Below, piece by piece: positions 43,743 through 55,124 of a stretch of DNA of 64,000 bases. The position numbers and the translations under genes are program-made. How positions within the stretch are numbered: the first letter of the stretch is position 1; each line of letters starts with the position of its first letter. The stretch covers positions 92,806,968 to 92,870,967 of the forward strand of contig NC_064830.1 of NCBI RefSeq assembly GCF_024166365.1, in the 5' to 3' direction. This DNA comes from Elephas maximus indicus (lineage: Eukaryota > Chordata > Mammalia > Proboscidea > Elephantidae). The notes below the pieces were generated by a model. The model was not told the DNA's origin. It was given only the letters and a program-made list of their open reading frames with translations, and made no database searches.

Positions 43743-44480
43743 CCTTTTTTAAAAAAAATTTTTAATTTTATTTTAGATAAAGGTTTACAGAACAAACTAG
43801 TTTCTCATTAAACAGTACATATATTGTTTTGTGACATTGGTTAACAACCCCACAACATGTCAACACTCTTCCGTCTCAACCTTAGGTTCCCTATTACCAG
43901 CTCTCCTGTTCCCCTCTGCCTTCCAGTCCTTGCCCCAGGGCTGGTGTGCCCCTTTAGTCTCGTTTTGCTTTATGGGCCTGTCCAATCTTTGGCGGAAAGG
44001 TGAACCTCAGGTGTGACTTCATTACTGAGCTGTTAGGGTGTCTGGGGGCCATACTCTCAGGGTTTCTCCAGTCTCTGTCAGGCCAACAAGTGTGGTCTTT
44101 CTTTTTGAGTTAGAATTTTTTTCTACATTTTTCTCCAGCTCTGTCCAGGGCCTTTTATTGTGATCCATGTCAGAGCAGTCAGTGGTGGTAGCCAGGGAGG
44201 ATCTAGTTATGCTGTACTCAGTCCAGTGGAAGCCATGGTAGATGTGGTCCATTAGTCCTTTGGACTAATCTTTCACTTGCATCTTCAGTTTTTTTCATTC
44301 TTCCATGCTTCCGAAGGGGTGAGACCAGTGGAGTATCCCAGATGGCCGCTCATAGTCTTTTAAGACCCTGGATGCTACTCACCACAGTAGAATGTAGAAC
44401 ATTTTTTTTATAAACTATGTTATGCCAATAGAGCTAGATGTTCACCGAGACCATGGTCTCCATAGCCCTCAGCCCAGCAA
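43743..44480 (-). mobile_element. L1 3' UTR (related subfamily), second adjacent copy
   Basis: T/A-rich start, AAAGGTTTACAGAACAAACT, TGTCAGGCCAACAAGTGTGG and the GGCCGCTCATAGTCTTTTAA motif shared with the other L1 3' UTRs in the window. A different subfamily from its neighbour, so either two insertions or one nested in the other. Confidence 0.75.
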
Positions 44481-44994
44481 TTTGTTCTGGATGAGGCCCA
44501 TTTTAATTTAGTTACCTGTCTTCCTCCTCTATACCGCTGCCAGAGGGATCTTTATCAGCTGAAGTAGTGGCCATGTCTCTGCTGAGTTAAAATCCTTGGG
44601 GTACCACCACCTTCTACATCAGAATGGCAGAGAGGTTTTAACTCTTGGGTCAACTTCTGCTGATTGGTAGGACAGCCCAGGCCAGAGTGTTAAGAAGGAT
44701 TCTGAAGTAGAGCCTGGTCTCAGTGAGGAGTACTGGGACAATAGAGTGATGTCACTGTTGAGTGTGGGACTGGAAGGGGGAAGCAAGTGGCCTTTTTGAT
44801 AAAATTGGCTCTCTTCAGCGTTGCCTAAAAGATTGCCTTTTAACAGCTCTATTTGCTGCTTCCCTACCCCAGCTACACTGTATTTCAGATTCCTGGATGT
44901 GCTTTTTCACTGCTCAGTGTCTTTCCATATACTGTTTCTTTTGCTTGGAATGGTTCCCCTCCTGGGTTAGATGCCCTCCTTTAAGCACCTAGAA
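44481..44994. other. Intronic non-coding stretch
   Basis: May include an L2-like piece near 44930-45000 (CTTTTGCTTGGAATGGTTCC). Otherwise nothing recognised. Confidence 0.4.
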
Positions 44995-45237
44995 GACTCT
45001 GCTTACCTCTGTCTGAAGATTTCTCAATCTTGGTACTCTTGACATTTGGGTGGGATAATTTTCTGTTGTGGGTGCTGTCCTGTGCACTGTAGGATATTCA
45101 GCAGCATCCCTGGCTTCTACCAGCTAGATGTCCCACCTGCTGCAGCTCTGACAACCCAAAATGTCACCAGACATTGTCAAATGTCCCCTGAGGGGCCAGA
45201 GTTGCATTCAGTTAAGAACCACTGCTCTCTCTGAAGT
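44995..45237 (-). mobile_element. MER5A-type DNA transposon remnant (hAT-Charlie)
   Basis: Reverse MER5A text in order: ATTTCTCAATCTTGGTACTC, TGCACTGTAGGATATTCAGC, CCAGACATTGTCAAATGTCC and AGTTAAGAACCACTGC. Non-autonomous and old. Confidence 0.8.
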
Positions 45238-46440
45238 TGAATCTTTTAATTTGGTGGGGTGTTTCAAAATATTGTATTTTTTAATTTTTCAATGAAAAAA
45301 TTCAAACCTATGTGAAAGAACAGAGTAAAAGGAACCCTCCTGTACCCACTACAGGGTTTTAACAACAGTCACATTTTGTCATACTCATTTTTACCCCCTC
45401 TCTTCTGTGTGTGGAGTATTTTAAAACAAATCTCAGACTGATGATTATTTAAGAAGTAATATAAAAAAAAAAAATTTTTTTTTTTTTTTTTATATAGCAT
45501 GGATACCTTGGTGGTATAGTGGTTAAGAGCTATAGCTGCTAACCAAAAGGTCGGCAGTTCGAATCCACCAGACGCTCTTCGGAAACCCTATAGGGCAGTT
45601 CTACTCTGTCCTATAGGGTCGCTATGAGTTGGAATCGACTCGACGGCAACGGGTTTGGCTTTTGGTTTTATTCCACATGCCCCTGATTCATCTCCATCAT
45701 GCCATTATCACACCTAACAAACTCACAATGATTCCTTAATATCATGTAAAATCCAATCCATGTTCAGATCTCTCCAGTTGTACAAAGTGTTTATCGTTTG
45801 TTCAAATCTGAATCCAAATAAAGCCTGCTTATTAGCTGTTGTGTCTTTTAAGTCTCTTTCAGAATACCCTCCCCCCACCATGCCATTGATTATTGAAGAA
45901 GGCCAGTTGTCCTGTAGAATGTCCATGTTCGATATTTAGTGCATTAGTTCCCAGTGAGGTGCTGTAATTTATTCTCTACCCCTTCCATCTCTTCTATATT
46001 GGAGGTTAGATTTAAAAGTTAGAGAAGATTTAGGGTTTTTTTGTTTTGTTTTACAGGCCAGAATGCTTCATAGGTGATCCAGTGTATCACGTCATAGCAG
46101 AAGGACATGACTTTTTTTCCTTTTTTTTTCCTGGAAAGCTTGGTGTTAAATACCAGAACGTCACTGTGTATAAGTTTCCTCCTCTCTCTCTATTTTTCTT
46201 TGGACTTATTTGTTGAAGAAACTAGGCTGTAGAAGATTTTCTTTATCTTCGTGGGCTGTTAACATGTTCTCTGTCCTCTGTATTTCTAGTAAATTGGAAG
46301 TTGGATAGAGACACTGGATCAGATTTTGGTTTCTCCTCCTCTTCCTCTTTATTATTCTTATTTTTTTTTTTAAATCATTTTTGGCCAACTTACCTCTTGG
46401 ATGGTGTAGTATTTTCCTTCCAGGCATCACGTAATCTCTA
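45238..46440 (-). mobile_element. Ancient L1 (L1M-type) 3' region with nested SINE
   Basis: Shares the ATTATCACACCTAA, CAATGATTCCTTAA and CTCTGTATTTCTAGTAAATT-type blocks with the copy at 235-1905. The SINE at 45501-45668 splits it. A poly-A/poly-T junction lies at 45463-45491. Confidence 0.55.
45501..45668 (+). mobile_element. AfroSINE-type SINE, short form, well preserved
   Basis: The tRNA-like head keeps both Pol III boxes: A-box-like TGGTATAGTGG and B-box AGTTCGAATCC. The core CCCTATAGGGCAGTTCTACT and the tail GGGTCGCTATGAGTTGGAAT with GACTCGACGGCAACGGGTTT are close to the consensus suggested by the other copies. Confidence 0.92.
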
Positions 46441-46507
46441 GTCATCACTCTTCTTCTCTTGTGACCTTAGCAGGTGTTAACGATCATTGCCTACAACCGT
46501 TGTTTCA

Positions 46508-46667
46508 TTCCAAAATCCATTGCCGTTTTGTTGATTCAGACTCCTCATAGTGGCCCTGTAGGAGAGTAGAACTGCCCCATAGAGTTTCCAAAGAGTGGCT
46601 GGTGGATTTGAACTCCCAACCTTTTGGTTAGCAGCTGAGCTCTTAACCACTGTGCTACCAGGGCTCC
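46508..46667 (-). mobile_element. AfroSINE-type SINE, short form
   Basis: CAAAATCCATTGCCGTTTTG start, CCCCATAGAGTTTCCAAAGA core and a TTAACCACTGTGCTACCAGG end. Confidence 0.88.
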
Positions 46668-46679
46668 ATTATTTCATTA

Positions 46680-47290
46680 AGGGTTGCAAAATGGTGCTAT
46701 TCTAATTCTGTCATTTCTTTTTCATTAAGTTACTAGATTATTTTTATAAGTAACTTCCCCATTATCCACTATTTGTAGGTAACCATCTTTTAGATTAATA
46801 TTTGGTTTATTTTTCCATTGTTTCTATTTGCAAATATAAGGAAGTACGTGTGTGTGTGTGTGTGTGTGTGTATCTTCCTCCTCCCTCTCTTACACAGAGA
46901 TGGTATGCTGGTTACACTGCTCTGGACTTGACATTTTCCACTTCACAACCTGTTTGTGGTGATTGCTCTATATCAGGGCATAAATTTCTTCCTCATTCTT
47001 TCTGGAGCTGTTTAGCTCCGTGTAGTGTGAATGACTAGTTTATTCAACTAGTCTCTGGTGGACATTTGTATTGTCTCTAATTTCTGTGCCACATATAATC
47101 CACAATAAATAACCTGTGTATTATTCATTTCCTATTTTTGCAAGTGGATCTTTAGGATAAAGTTCTAAAAGTGGATTTTCTGAGTCAAAAGGTAAATAAA
47201 TGCATGCTTCATTTTGCTGGGCATTGACATATTTCCCTCCATTTTGCATACCAGTCAATAATGTGCAAAAGTGCTTCTTCCTTGGTTTTA
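46680..47290 (-). mobile_element. Old L1-like segment with (GT)n
   Basis: Text such as TCTTTAGGATAAAGTTCTAA and TTTCTGAGTCAAAAGGTAAA is typical of reverse L1M 3' sequence. It contains a (GT)n run at 46848-46871. Confidence 0.5.
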
Positions 47291-47379
47291 CGTTTTGATG
47301 AGGCCATTTTAATGATGTTAGGTTAAAATGGCCTTGAGGGAATGAACATAGATTTCCCTGACTTTGTGCCACTTTTGAG

Positions 47380-48100
47380 CCCAGGCTACCCCTGGTAGTT
47401 GCAGGGCCTGGGGCAAGAATGCAAATGGAGGCCCAGATATCATATGTCTAAATATTTAGAAGTTATAAATCAAGCTAACAATCTATTAAGTAAAATATAT
47501 CCTGTCATCCACTTTGACAAATACACCCTCCTGATGACCTGGGGGGCCAGGCTCATATTTAGAGCTCCCAGCCTCCTGGGGTTTTGTGCTAGAACTTAGT
47601 TGGGCTGGGTGAGGGTGGTCACAAATGTGCACACAAGGCCTCCCCAGAGTGCCCCCCTTCACTTCCTTTCTCATTCCACCCAACACTCACCTCTGGGGAG
47701 GCCTTGTGTGCACATTTGTGGGCACCCTCACCCAGCCCAACTGCACCCACATTCACCCTAACAGCTGGTACTTGGTTCCTCTTGGGCCCCAGTATGCACA
47801 CTGTGGTCAGTCTGCCCTTGGACAGAAGGACCCAGGTTGGGGGCCCCTGCAGGCCCTTGGGAGGACGCCACTGTTTGGGGAGAAAATTCCAGGCTCCACA
47901 CGAGGTTTGTAGGTGGGCATGGGCTCTGGGTGTCATGTCCCCTAGGCCCCACAGATTTCTCACCCTGTGAGGAGGGATGTGGTCCTTTAAAGCACAGCAA
48001 CAAGGTTAGGCGTGACTCATACGCAAGTTTGAGGGTGGTTCTGTGTGTACCTCACCTCTGGAGGAGATGTGGAATGAGACTGGAGAATGGGATGGAGAAG
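47380..48100. repeat. Unclassified repeat region with a strong hairpin
   Basis: Shares ordered blocks with 38243-38702. Inside it, 47599-47649 and 47691-47741 form 51-base arms that are reverse complements at 49 positions, around a 41-base loop. The arms are GC-rich and contain the CACAAATGTGCACACAAGGC block. Confidence 0.7.
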
Positions 48101-48102
48101 GG

Positions 48103-48277
48103 ATAAAACCAAACTGAAAACTAAACCCATTGCCATCCGGTCGATTCTGACTCATAATGACCCTATAGGACAGAGTAGAACTGCCCCGTAGGGCTTCCTT
48201 GGAGTGGCTGGTGGATTCGAATTGCTGGCCTTTTGGTTAGCAGCCAAGCTCTTAACCACTGCGCCACCAGAGCTCCA
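48103..48277 (-). mobile_element. AfroSINE-type SINE, short form
   Basis: AAACCAAACTGAAAACTAAA start, ACCCTATAGGACAGAGTAGA core and a TTAACCACTGCGCCACCAGA end. Flanked by GAGAAGGGATA and GAGAAAGGATA. Confidence 0.9.
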
Positions 48278-49845
48278 GAGAAAGGATAGGTGTATCTCAA
48301 ATCCTCAAAGGCTGAATGGCCTTCCCCCGTATGCCCCCAGCCAAAAAAGCTGCATCAGACTGACTAGGCTAAACCACCTTTGTCCAAAGGTCATGTTCTC
48401 TCCTAGTATCATTCCTTGTGGCAGCTTCAGACTTAGCCCAGGACTTGCAGTCAGGCTCTGGGACTTTTGATGAATGAACTAAAGTGTACTTTCGAAGCCC
48501 CCACTGAGGCTGTGAATCCATGTTGGATGTGGTTGCTGCCAAGGATAACTTTCCATCCCACAGGTGGGGGTGGCGATGGGTCTGAAGTCACTATGGAAAG
48601 ACTACCACCTTTCTGAAATGACAGGGAGCATCAGGAGAGGGGGGCTCTAAGGCTCTTAATGTGGATTTATTTCTGCTCTTCTAGGAACATGGCTATATTT
48701 TGGCCTGAGGGTCAGGGTTGTTACCCATTTCTAACTCACCTAAGCAGTGATGGGTGGAATTGAGAACTTGGAATTCATCGCTTTTGTTTTGCATTGAGAA
48801 GCTCTCTAGCAAGTCAGTTTTGGAAAGGGTGTGATCCCGGTCACCATGATACTGCTAGGTCAGATTCCCGCCTCTCTCCTTTCCTCTCTTTCTGTCCCCC
48901 TCCCACCCCCATGAAGGGCCAGCTTCCTGGGCATTTGACCAGTGCAGTTGTACAGGTCCCATGCTCAAAGGGCCCTGACTGGGGGTTTATGCTTAGTGGT
49001 TACCATCTTGCTATTCTTAATACTTTTATATTTGGACTCGTGTTCTCCAAGTGTAGGCTTATGGGCCAGCAGAGCTTGGGCTAGAGCTCTGGAGCCTCAG
49101 CTTACCCTGCAGTGGGCTCTTAGCACTTGCTCCCTGCCCTTTGGCACTTCAGGTCCACCTGGCTTCCCCCTCTACACCCCTGCCCAGGACTACTGTCACC
49201 TCTGCTCTGGCGGGGCCTGGGTGCAGGCTTAGGGAGGGTTGGGATTGGGTATGCACACCCGGTGACATCTTGGGCTGGGCATTGCAGCTGCTGTCCCTGC
49301 CCTGGGCAGGCAGGGCCATGGCATGTTCGGCAGACAATTTGGTGGAGGATTGCTTATCCCCAATCCAAGTACCTGCTGTGTCCCAGCAGGGAGGTTGTAA
49401 TACTGTGGGGATCACCTGTCCCCTGAGGGGCAGCAGGTCTTTGGAAAGAGGAAATGCCTGGCTTGATTTCCTCGCCCCCAGCTGGGGCTCAGTGCGTCAG
49501 TCCAGCAGCTGGTAGGAAGGGGAACCCAGTAGCTGGTGAGTTGCGCACATTTGTGCACATGAGAAGTTGCAAGCAGGGTCCCCGGGTGCCTGTGAGGGTC
49601 TGTGCTTGCCCCATGAGTATCCTTGTACTCAAGGGAGCATGCATTAAATAGCAAATAAATGATAGATCAAGAGAGAGACTACAGAAGAAGGGAAAATGTA
49701 GTACCTTTAATAGCCCTTTTCTTCCCCTTTTGGCATAAGGGGCCCTGCGTTTTCATTTGCTCTGATCCCCGCAAATTATGTAGCTGGTCCAGCTCTCATG
49801 CTTTAGGTCCAGGGATCCTAAATGCCAGGATGTTGACCAGCTCAT
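48278..49845. other. Single-copy-looking intronic DNA
   Basis: About 1.57 kb, GC-moderate. No recognised repeat or exon. Overlapping frames near 49127-49515 have no domain or splice context. Confidence 0.5.
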
Positions 49846-49935
49846 CAGAATTATGGGTGGTGTTCCATTCTGTTGTACGTAGAGTCGCTATGAGTCGGAA
49901 CCAGCTTAATGGCACCTAACAACAACAACATCTAT
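49846..49935 (+). mobile_element. RTE 3'-end fragment
   Basis: GGTGTTCCATTCTGTTGTAC, GTCGCTATGAGTCGGAACCA and TAATGGCACCTAACAACAAC are the last 80 or so bases of RTE. Everything upstream is missing. Confidence 0.8.
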
Positions 49936-50421
49936 TTCACTATTAAAAAAAAAAAAATTGGCTGCCTGGACCCATGCCTGACTCAGTAAATGTGGGGCCT
50001 GGTTTGGGAGGTGCTGCATTGAGAACAGTTTTTTCTTGAAGTTCTTACATCATGACCCATAGTAAGAAATAGCTTTTACATGGTGACGAGTACACACACA
50101 CTCACTCATATCTAAACAAGTTTCACAAAATAATACTGTTACCGTATGTGAAAGTCTCTTTTTTTTATTGTATTCTATGTATTTCATGAAAAAGTGCTTG
50201 CCAAGACTCAGAAGATTGACTCTACAGCCTACCAATGGGCCAAGACCTGCAGCTGGAAGGGCCTTGATCTCGGGCTTGGAGGAATCTGTCGCTTCCTGCC
50301 CGCGCTGGTTCCTGTGCCTGGTCTGCAAGGTTTCCTATGTCTTGGAAGTTATTTTTTCTTGTTGTTTCAGCTGAGCTGAGACGCTTGGTGTGCTCTCTTT
50401 TTCACCCTACCTTGACTCCAA
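49936..50421. other. Intronic non-coding stretch
   Basis: A 13-A run follows the RTE tail near 49946. The rest is unassigned and no coding signal was seen. Confidence 0.4.
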
Positions 50422-50630
50422 TGTCCCTGGGTGGTGCAAATGGTTTGTGCTGGACTGTTAACCTAAAGTTTGGTGGCCTGAACCCACCCAGTGGCACTAC
50501 AGAGGAAAGGCCTGGTGGTTGGCTTCCGTAAAGATTACAGCCAAGAAAACCCTGTGGAATAGTTCTCCTCTGTGACACATGGGATCACCATGACATGAGT
50601 CGGAATTGACTAGATGACAACAGGTATGAG
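50422..50630 (+). mobile_element. AfroSINE-type SINE, long form
   Basis: GTCCCTGGGTGGTGCAAATG head, GGTTGGCTTCCGTAAAGATT central segment, CCATGACATGAGTCGGAATT tail. Diverged. Confidence 0.85.
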
Positions 50631-50632
50631 TA

Positions 50633-51328
50633 TGTTGTTGTTGTTATTAGGTGTCATCGAGTCACTTCTGATTCATAGCGACTGTATATGCAACGGAACG
50701 AAACACCGCCCAGTCCTGCACCATCCTCACAATCATTGCTCTGTTTGAATCCATCATTGCAGCCACTATGTCAGTCTTTCTCATGGAGAGCTTTCCTCTT
50801 TTCCGTTAACCTCTGCTTTACCAAGCGTGATGTCTTCTCCAGGGACGGATCCCTCCTGATTACATGTCCAAAGTATGTGAGGCGAAGTCACACCATTCTC
50901 GCTTCTAAGGAGCATTCTAGTTGTACTTCTTCTAACAAGACAGATTTGTTCATTCTTCCGGCAGTCCATGGTGTATTCAATATACTTTGCCAACACCATG
51001 ATTCAAACGCATCAGTTATTCTTCTGTCTTTCTTATTCATTGTCCAGCTTTCTCATGCATATGAGAAAATACCATGGCTTGGGTCAGGCTCACATTAGTC
51101 TTCAAGTGCTTTTTAACACTTTCAAAAGGTCTTTTGCAGAATATTTGCCTAGTGCAATACGTGGTTTGATTTCTTGACTGCTGCTTCTATGGGTGATGAT
51201 TGTAGATCCAAGTAAAATGAAATCCTTGACAACTGCAATATTTTCTCTTTTTATAATGATGTTGCTTATTAGTTCAGTTGTAAGGGTTTTTGTTTTCTTT
51301 ATGTTGAGGTATAATCCATACCGATACA
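50633..51328 (-). mobile_element. RTE/BovB-type LINE, 3' third
   Basis: Starts with TTGTTGTTATTAGGTGTCAT (3' end in reverse) and runs to the LNIKKTKTLTTE-encoding segment near 51300, where it stops. No intact frame. Confidence 0.85.
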
Positions 51329-51329
51329 T

Positions 51330-51518
51330 GGGATCCCTTGTGGCACAATGATTAATTAAGCACTGGGCTACTAACCAAAAGGTCGATGGTTAGAACCCAC
51401 CACCCGTTCTGTGGGAGAAAAGACTTGGAGATCTGGCCCCATAAAGATTATAGCCTAGGAAACCCTATGGGGCAGATCTACTCTGTCATATAGAGTCGCC
51501 ATGAGTTGGAATCAACAT
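51330..51518 (+). mobile_element. AfroSINE-type SINE, long form
   Basis: GGATCCCTTGTGGCACAATG head, GGCCCCATAAAGATTATAGC central segment, GAGTCGCCATGAGTTGGAAT tail. Sits at the broken end of the RTE copy. Confidence 0.85.
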
Positions 51519-51521
51519 ATA

Positions 51522-51733
51522 GGAGCCCTAGTGGTCCAGTGGTTAAAGTGCTCAGCTGCTAACTGAAAGGTCGGCAGTTTGAACCCACCAGCCACTCTTT
51601 GGGAGAAAGACGTGGCAGCCTGCTTCCATAAAGATTTATAGCCTTGGAAACCCTATGGAGCAGCTCTACTTTGTCCTGTAGGGTTGTTGTGAGTCGGAAT
51701 TGACTTGACAGCAATGAGTTCGGTTTTGGTTTA
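51522..51733 (+). mobile_element. AfroSINE-type SINE, long form, tandem with the previous one
   Basis: GGAGCCCTAGTGGTCCAGTG head, GGCAGCCTGCTTCCATAAAG central segment, GGGTTGTTGTGAGTCGGAAT tail ending GGTTTTGGTTT. Only a few bases separate it from the previous SINE. Confidence 0.88.
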
Positions 51734-51734
51734 G

Positions 51735-51815
51735 AAGATGTGGTGAAAAACAGGTGAAACTGTATACTACAGATTAGTAAGTAAGCCCATGGGTACCTTG
51801 TTTGTTGTGTAATCT
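51735..51815. repeat. Single arm of the palindromic element family
   Basis: GGTGAAACTGTATACTACAG, then ATTAGTAAGTAAGCCCATGG and GTACCTTGTTTGTTGTGTAA, parallels the right arm and flank at 35861-35935 with scattered differences. No opposing arm is present here. Confidence 0.65.
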
Positions 51816-52790
51816 GGTCCTGATATGAACCAATGAATGAATGCATGAACAGATGCCTTGTTCCTCTCTCGCTGGAAAACTGAGGTGTGGCCACCACCCC
51901 AGTGCAGGTCTGTCGTTTAGAGGGGTCCTGGAATGACGTCATTGACTGCTGGTTTGTTTCCACAAGGCCGGTTCTGGAAGCCACGGAGGCCACGGCTTTA
52001 GGGGGGGGTTCCTGCTTCTTCCTTTGAAGTAGGAGTGTGGTGGAGAAGGAGGACATTTCCAGAAAACCACATGGGACAGTCTCAATGTAAAAATCTGGTG
52101 AGGTGTTTTCGTACAGCTCTGGGGTTTTCTGCATCTCCTCTCTCTTTGGCTCGCCCTCTCCCCTAGCTTGTCTGTTATTTTAAAATCCATTCCCAGAGAA
52201 ACAATTCCTATGGCAGTAAGAACAGGACTCTAAGCGTCTTTTGGCTTGAATGGGCTGACACTTCATTGCCGCTTCTAGAGTGTGTTAGCTGGATCCCGAC
52301 CAACTTTGCCTGGGGCAGGGGAATAGAGCAACAATAACTGACTGTTAGAGGATTTTCGGGAATGTTAGTACAAAGTGCCCTGGAGTCCTGTGGACTATCA
52401 TATGGAAACATGCACACGGCTCACCGTTCTTCTCTCAGCATAGTCAGTCAGGGGTCCCCAGCCTTTCTGGCCTGGTCTTCCTTTTCTTGCCTCCCAGAAA
52501 CCAAAATCTAGATGCTTCTCTTTGGTGGCCTCTAAAAGACCACCTTGAAATAAGCTGGATCCCGTCCAGGTTAATTCTGTAATACTCGAGAACAGAGGGG
52601 TAGGCCCTGCCCCCTGCCCCTGTGCCTTGCCCCCAGAGCCTACAGAGCCGATGTGATGACCTTTGTAGCTTCCTGCTGACCAGAGTGGTATTTCCTGAAT
52701 TTATTCTGTCAGGCGTTAATGGATGCACTGAGTGGAGAACTTGGGAAATGCTCGTTAACAAAGTTCAAGAGATCCTTCATAAAGAGAGCG
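51816..52790. other. Single-copy-looking intronic DNA
   Basis: No repeat recognised over almost 1 kb. The reverse frame of 191 codons across 51559-52134 begins in the SINE and has no domain. Confidence 0.45.
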
Positions 52791-52794
52791 CTGT

Positions 52795-52998
52795 GAATAG
52801 CAGGCACTGGGACCAGGCTGCCTTGGTTTGATTCCTGGCTCTGTGTGGCCCTGACTAAGTCTCCTAGTTACCCTGTGCCTCAGTTTTCTCATCTGAAAAT
52901 GGGAATGATCATTGTATTTGCTTCATCAGGTTGTTCTGGGGCTTAAATGAGCTAATGTTAATAAAGTGCTCAGGACAGTAGATAGTAAATACTCTGTG
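52795..52998 (+). mobile_element. MIR
   Basis: Well-preserved order: GCCTTGGTTTGATTCCTGGC (B box), GTGCCTCAGTTTTCTCATCT, AATGATCATTGTATTTGCTT and AATAAAGTGCTCAGGACAGT. Confidence 0.85.
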
Positions 52999-53460
52999 GG
53001 CTTGTGAGAAGATAAAGACTTTACTGGACTGCATAGTGTACTGATGTGTCTTGTAAAGCTTGTGGATGGGGGTTTCTCAAACACAGGAGGCTGCAGAATC
53101 CTTCTAGGGAGTGTTTCGTCAGGGTGTTCTAGACTACGCCCTCTGGAAGTGCTGGCCTAGTGGATCAAGACTACATGACCCCCTTTTTCACACCCTTCTT
53201 TAGGAGCTGGTCCTTCGAGTGTTTGCCAGGGTCCTTTCCTGCCTCCCCTGCGGTGGCACTGGGCCATGCTCAGTGCTGCGGGGGAGCCAGAGAAATACAG
53301 AAGTAAGGATCCTGTTATTGTTTCCGAATTTCTTAGGCCCCTGCTTAGGTTTTCAAGGCTGAGAGTGAGGGGATCCAGCCGATTTGCAATCCCAGTCCAA
53401 CCTCAGCCGCTAGGGGATCCAGCACAGAGGGGCAGCCCCTCAGAATGTGAGTGAGGGGCC
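52999..53460. other. Intronic non-coding stretch
   Basis: No recognised repeat or exon. Confidence 0.4.
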
Positions 53461-53622
53461 TAAACCAAACCCAACCCGTTGCCACTGAGTTGATTCCAAC
53501 TCATAGCGACCCTATAGGACAGAGTAGAACTGCCCCATAGGGCCTCCAAGGAGCGCCTGGTGGATTTGAACTGCCGACCTTTTGGTTAGCAGCTATAGCT
53601 CTTAACCACTGCTCCATGAGGC
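53461..53622 (-). mobile_element. AfroSINE-type SINE, short form
   Basis: AACCAAACCCAACCCGTTGC start, CCCCATAGGGCCTCCAAGGA core, TTAACCACTGCTCC end. Flanked by GAGGGGCCTA and GAGGCCTA. Confidence 0.9.
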
Positions 53623-54869
53623 CTAGAGGCCCTGAAACGCCTATGAAACTGAGGAGTTCTATGAGGACCTTTGAGGATATTCATGTCATGAGAAGTGTGA
53701 GAGCCAAGGGAACCCTGTGTGGCTCCAGGGTGCGGGAAAAGAGACTTTTTCTGGGGTGTCTCATCAGGGGCCCTATTATGAGTCACCGGGGGACCCACAT
53801 TCTAGCTGGCATTTTCCCTCCTTGAGTTAGTACCTCATAAGAAAAACGAAACTGACAGGATTGGGCCGAGATCAAATGAAACAATGTGTTTGTTAAGTAT
53901 GTACACTGTATGGCCGAATGGCAAATGTTTTGTTATATATATTTTATGACAATTAAAAAAAAAAAAAGCAGATTAATTACTGCTGAGCACGTTGCTGTTC
54001 ACTTGGGTGAAGCCCCCAGCTTCATGGCACCCTCCACCCCACCGCCACTTCACTCCTGAACAAGATGGGGTGGGGGGCACCACCTACACTGTGTATGTGG
54101 GTTTTTAAGTTGTTTGTGCCCATGACTAAGTAAGCCGTAGTGTGTCTTTGTAAGTTATCTGGTCTTCCCAGCCCCCTTCCTCATTCTGAAAGGATGGGGA
54201 CTGTGTGATATTTGCCTCAATAGCCCCCACAGTTCCCAGCACTCGGGAGGCCCTATAGAGGGGCTTCCCTGTTGAGCCTTTGTGAAAGCCTCAGGCTTCC
54301 CTCCCCGCCATCGGTCCACCGGCCTTGCCTCTGGAACCATGCCCTGCGGCAGGCTGCCTGTGCCCCTGCTGGACACAGACACAGAGTCTCCCTGGGGCTT
54401 CCCTGGCCTATGTGTGGTTGTGAAGTTTTTGTGAAAAAGGTGGCAGTTTCTTCCTCATTTGGCTCCGGCTGTCTGGGCCTAGCCAGTTTTCTCTGGCATC
54501 TGACATTTTTCTCATTCCTCCTTCCTGGAATGGCTTATCTGAGGAATCAGAGCTTCTTTCTCCCTGTCCCTTGGTGATTGACTTGGCCACACAGCTGATT
54601 CTCAGACTCTGAACGTCGCAGGAGCCCGGGCACCCACTGTTCCTGTGATGGTGTGATCCTGGCCTCTGCAGGGTTTGCCGCAAGGTTGGCTGGGCTCTTT
54701 CCCTCTTTTGTCCTGGTGGTTGATTTTGATAATTAGCTCAGACCCTGAAACTCTTCATGCAAGGACTCTGAACGTGTTTCTTTTCCTGGAGAGGCAGCTG
54801 AGCAGGCAGGAGAGACTCCTACAGCTGGGCCTGACGGGAACCTCGGCTTGACCCTGCCTACCCCACTCC
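53623..54869. other. Single-copy-looking intronic DNA, with a short L1-like 3' end
   Basis: 53880-53967 resembles a minimal L1 3' end (TTATATATATTTTATGACAA followed by poly-A). Otherwise unassigned. No exon recognised. Confidence 0.45.
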
Positions 54870-55110
54870 TTCTCTAGCTTAGTGCTGTGTGCACACTACC
54901 TGCCTTTTAACCTCAAACTCTTAACTACCTCAGGGCCTTTGCACTTGCTGTTGCCTCTGCTTTGATCAGTCTGCTTTCTGTTGCTCAAACCTTAGAACTC
55001 ACCTTAAAATCACAAATTCAGGGAACCTCTTCCTGTCCCCCAAGATAAGGCCAGGCAACTTTGTTAAATGCTCTCAGAACTTGTGGTACTACTCGGAGGC
55101 TCAAGACAAC
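54870..55110 (+). mobile_element. L2 fragment
   Basis: ACTACCTCAGGGCCTTTGCA followed by CTTGCTGTTGCCTCTGCTTT is a hallmark of L2; AGGGAACCTCTTCCTGTCCC fits its continuation. Confidence 0.7.
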
Positions 55111-55124
55111 TGTAAGTAAATTGT

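Noticed and set aside
45501-45668. A functional tRNA gene
   Set aside because: It has A- and B-box-like motifs but no cloverleaf beyond the head, and it continues into the SINE core and tail.
51559-52134. Minus frame of 191 codons
   Set aside because: It ends inside a SINE and has no recognisable domain; a chance frame.
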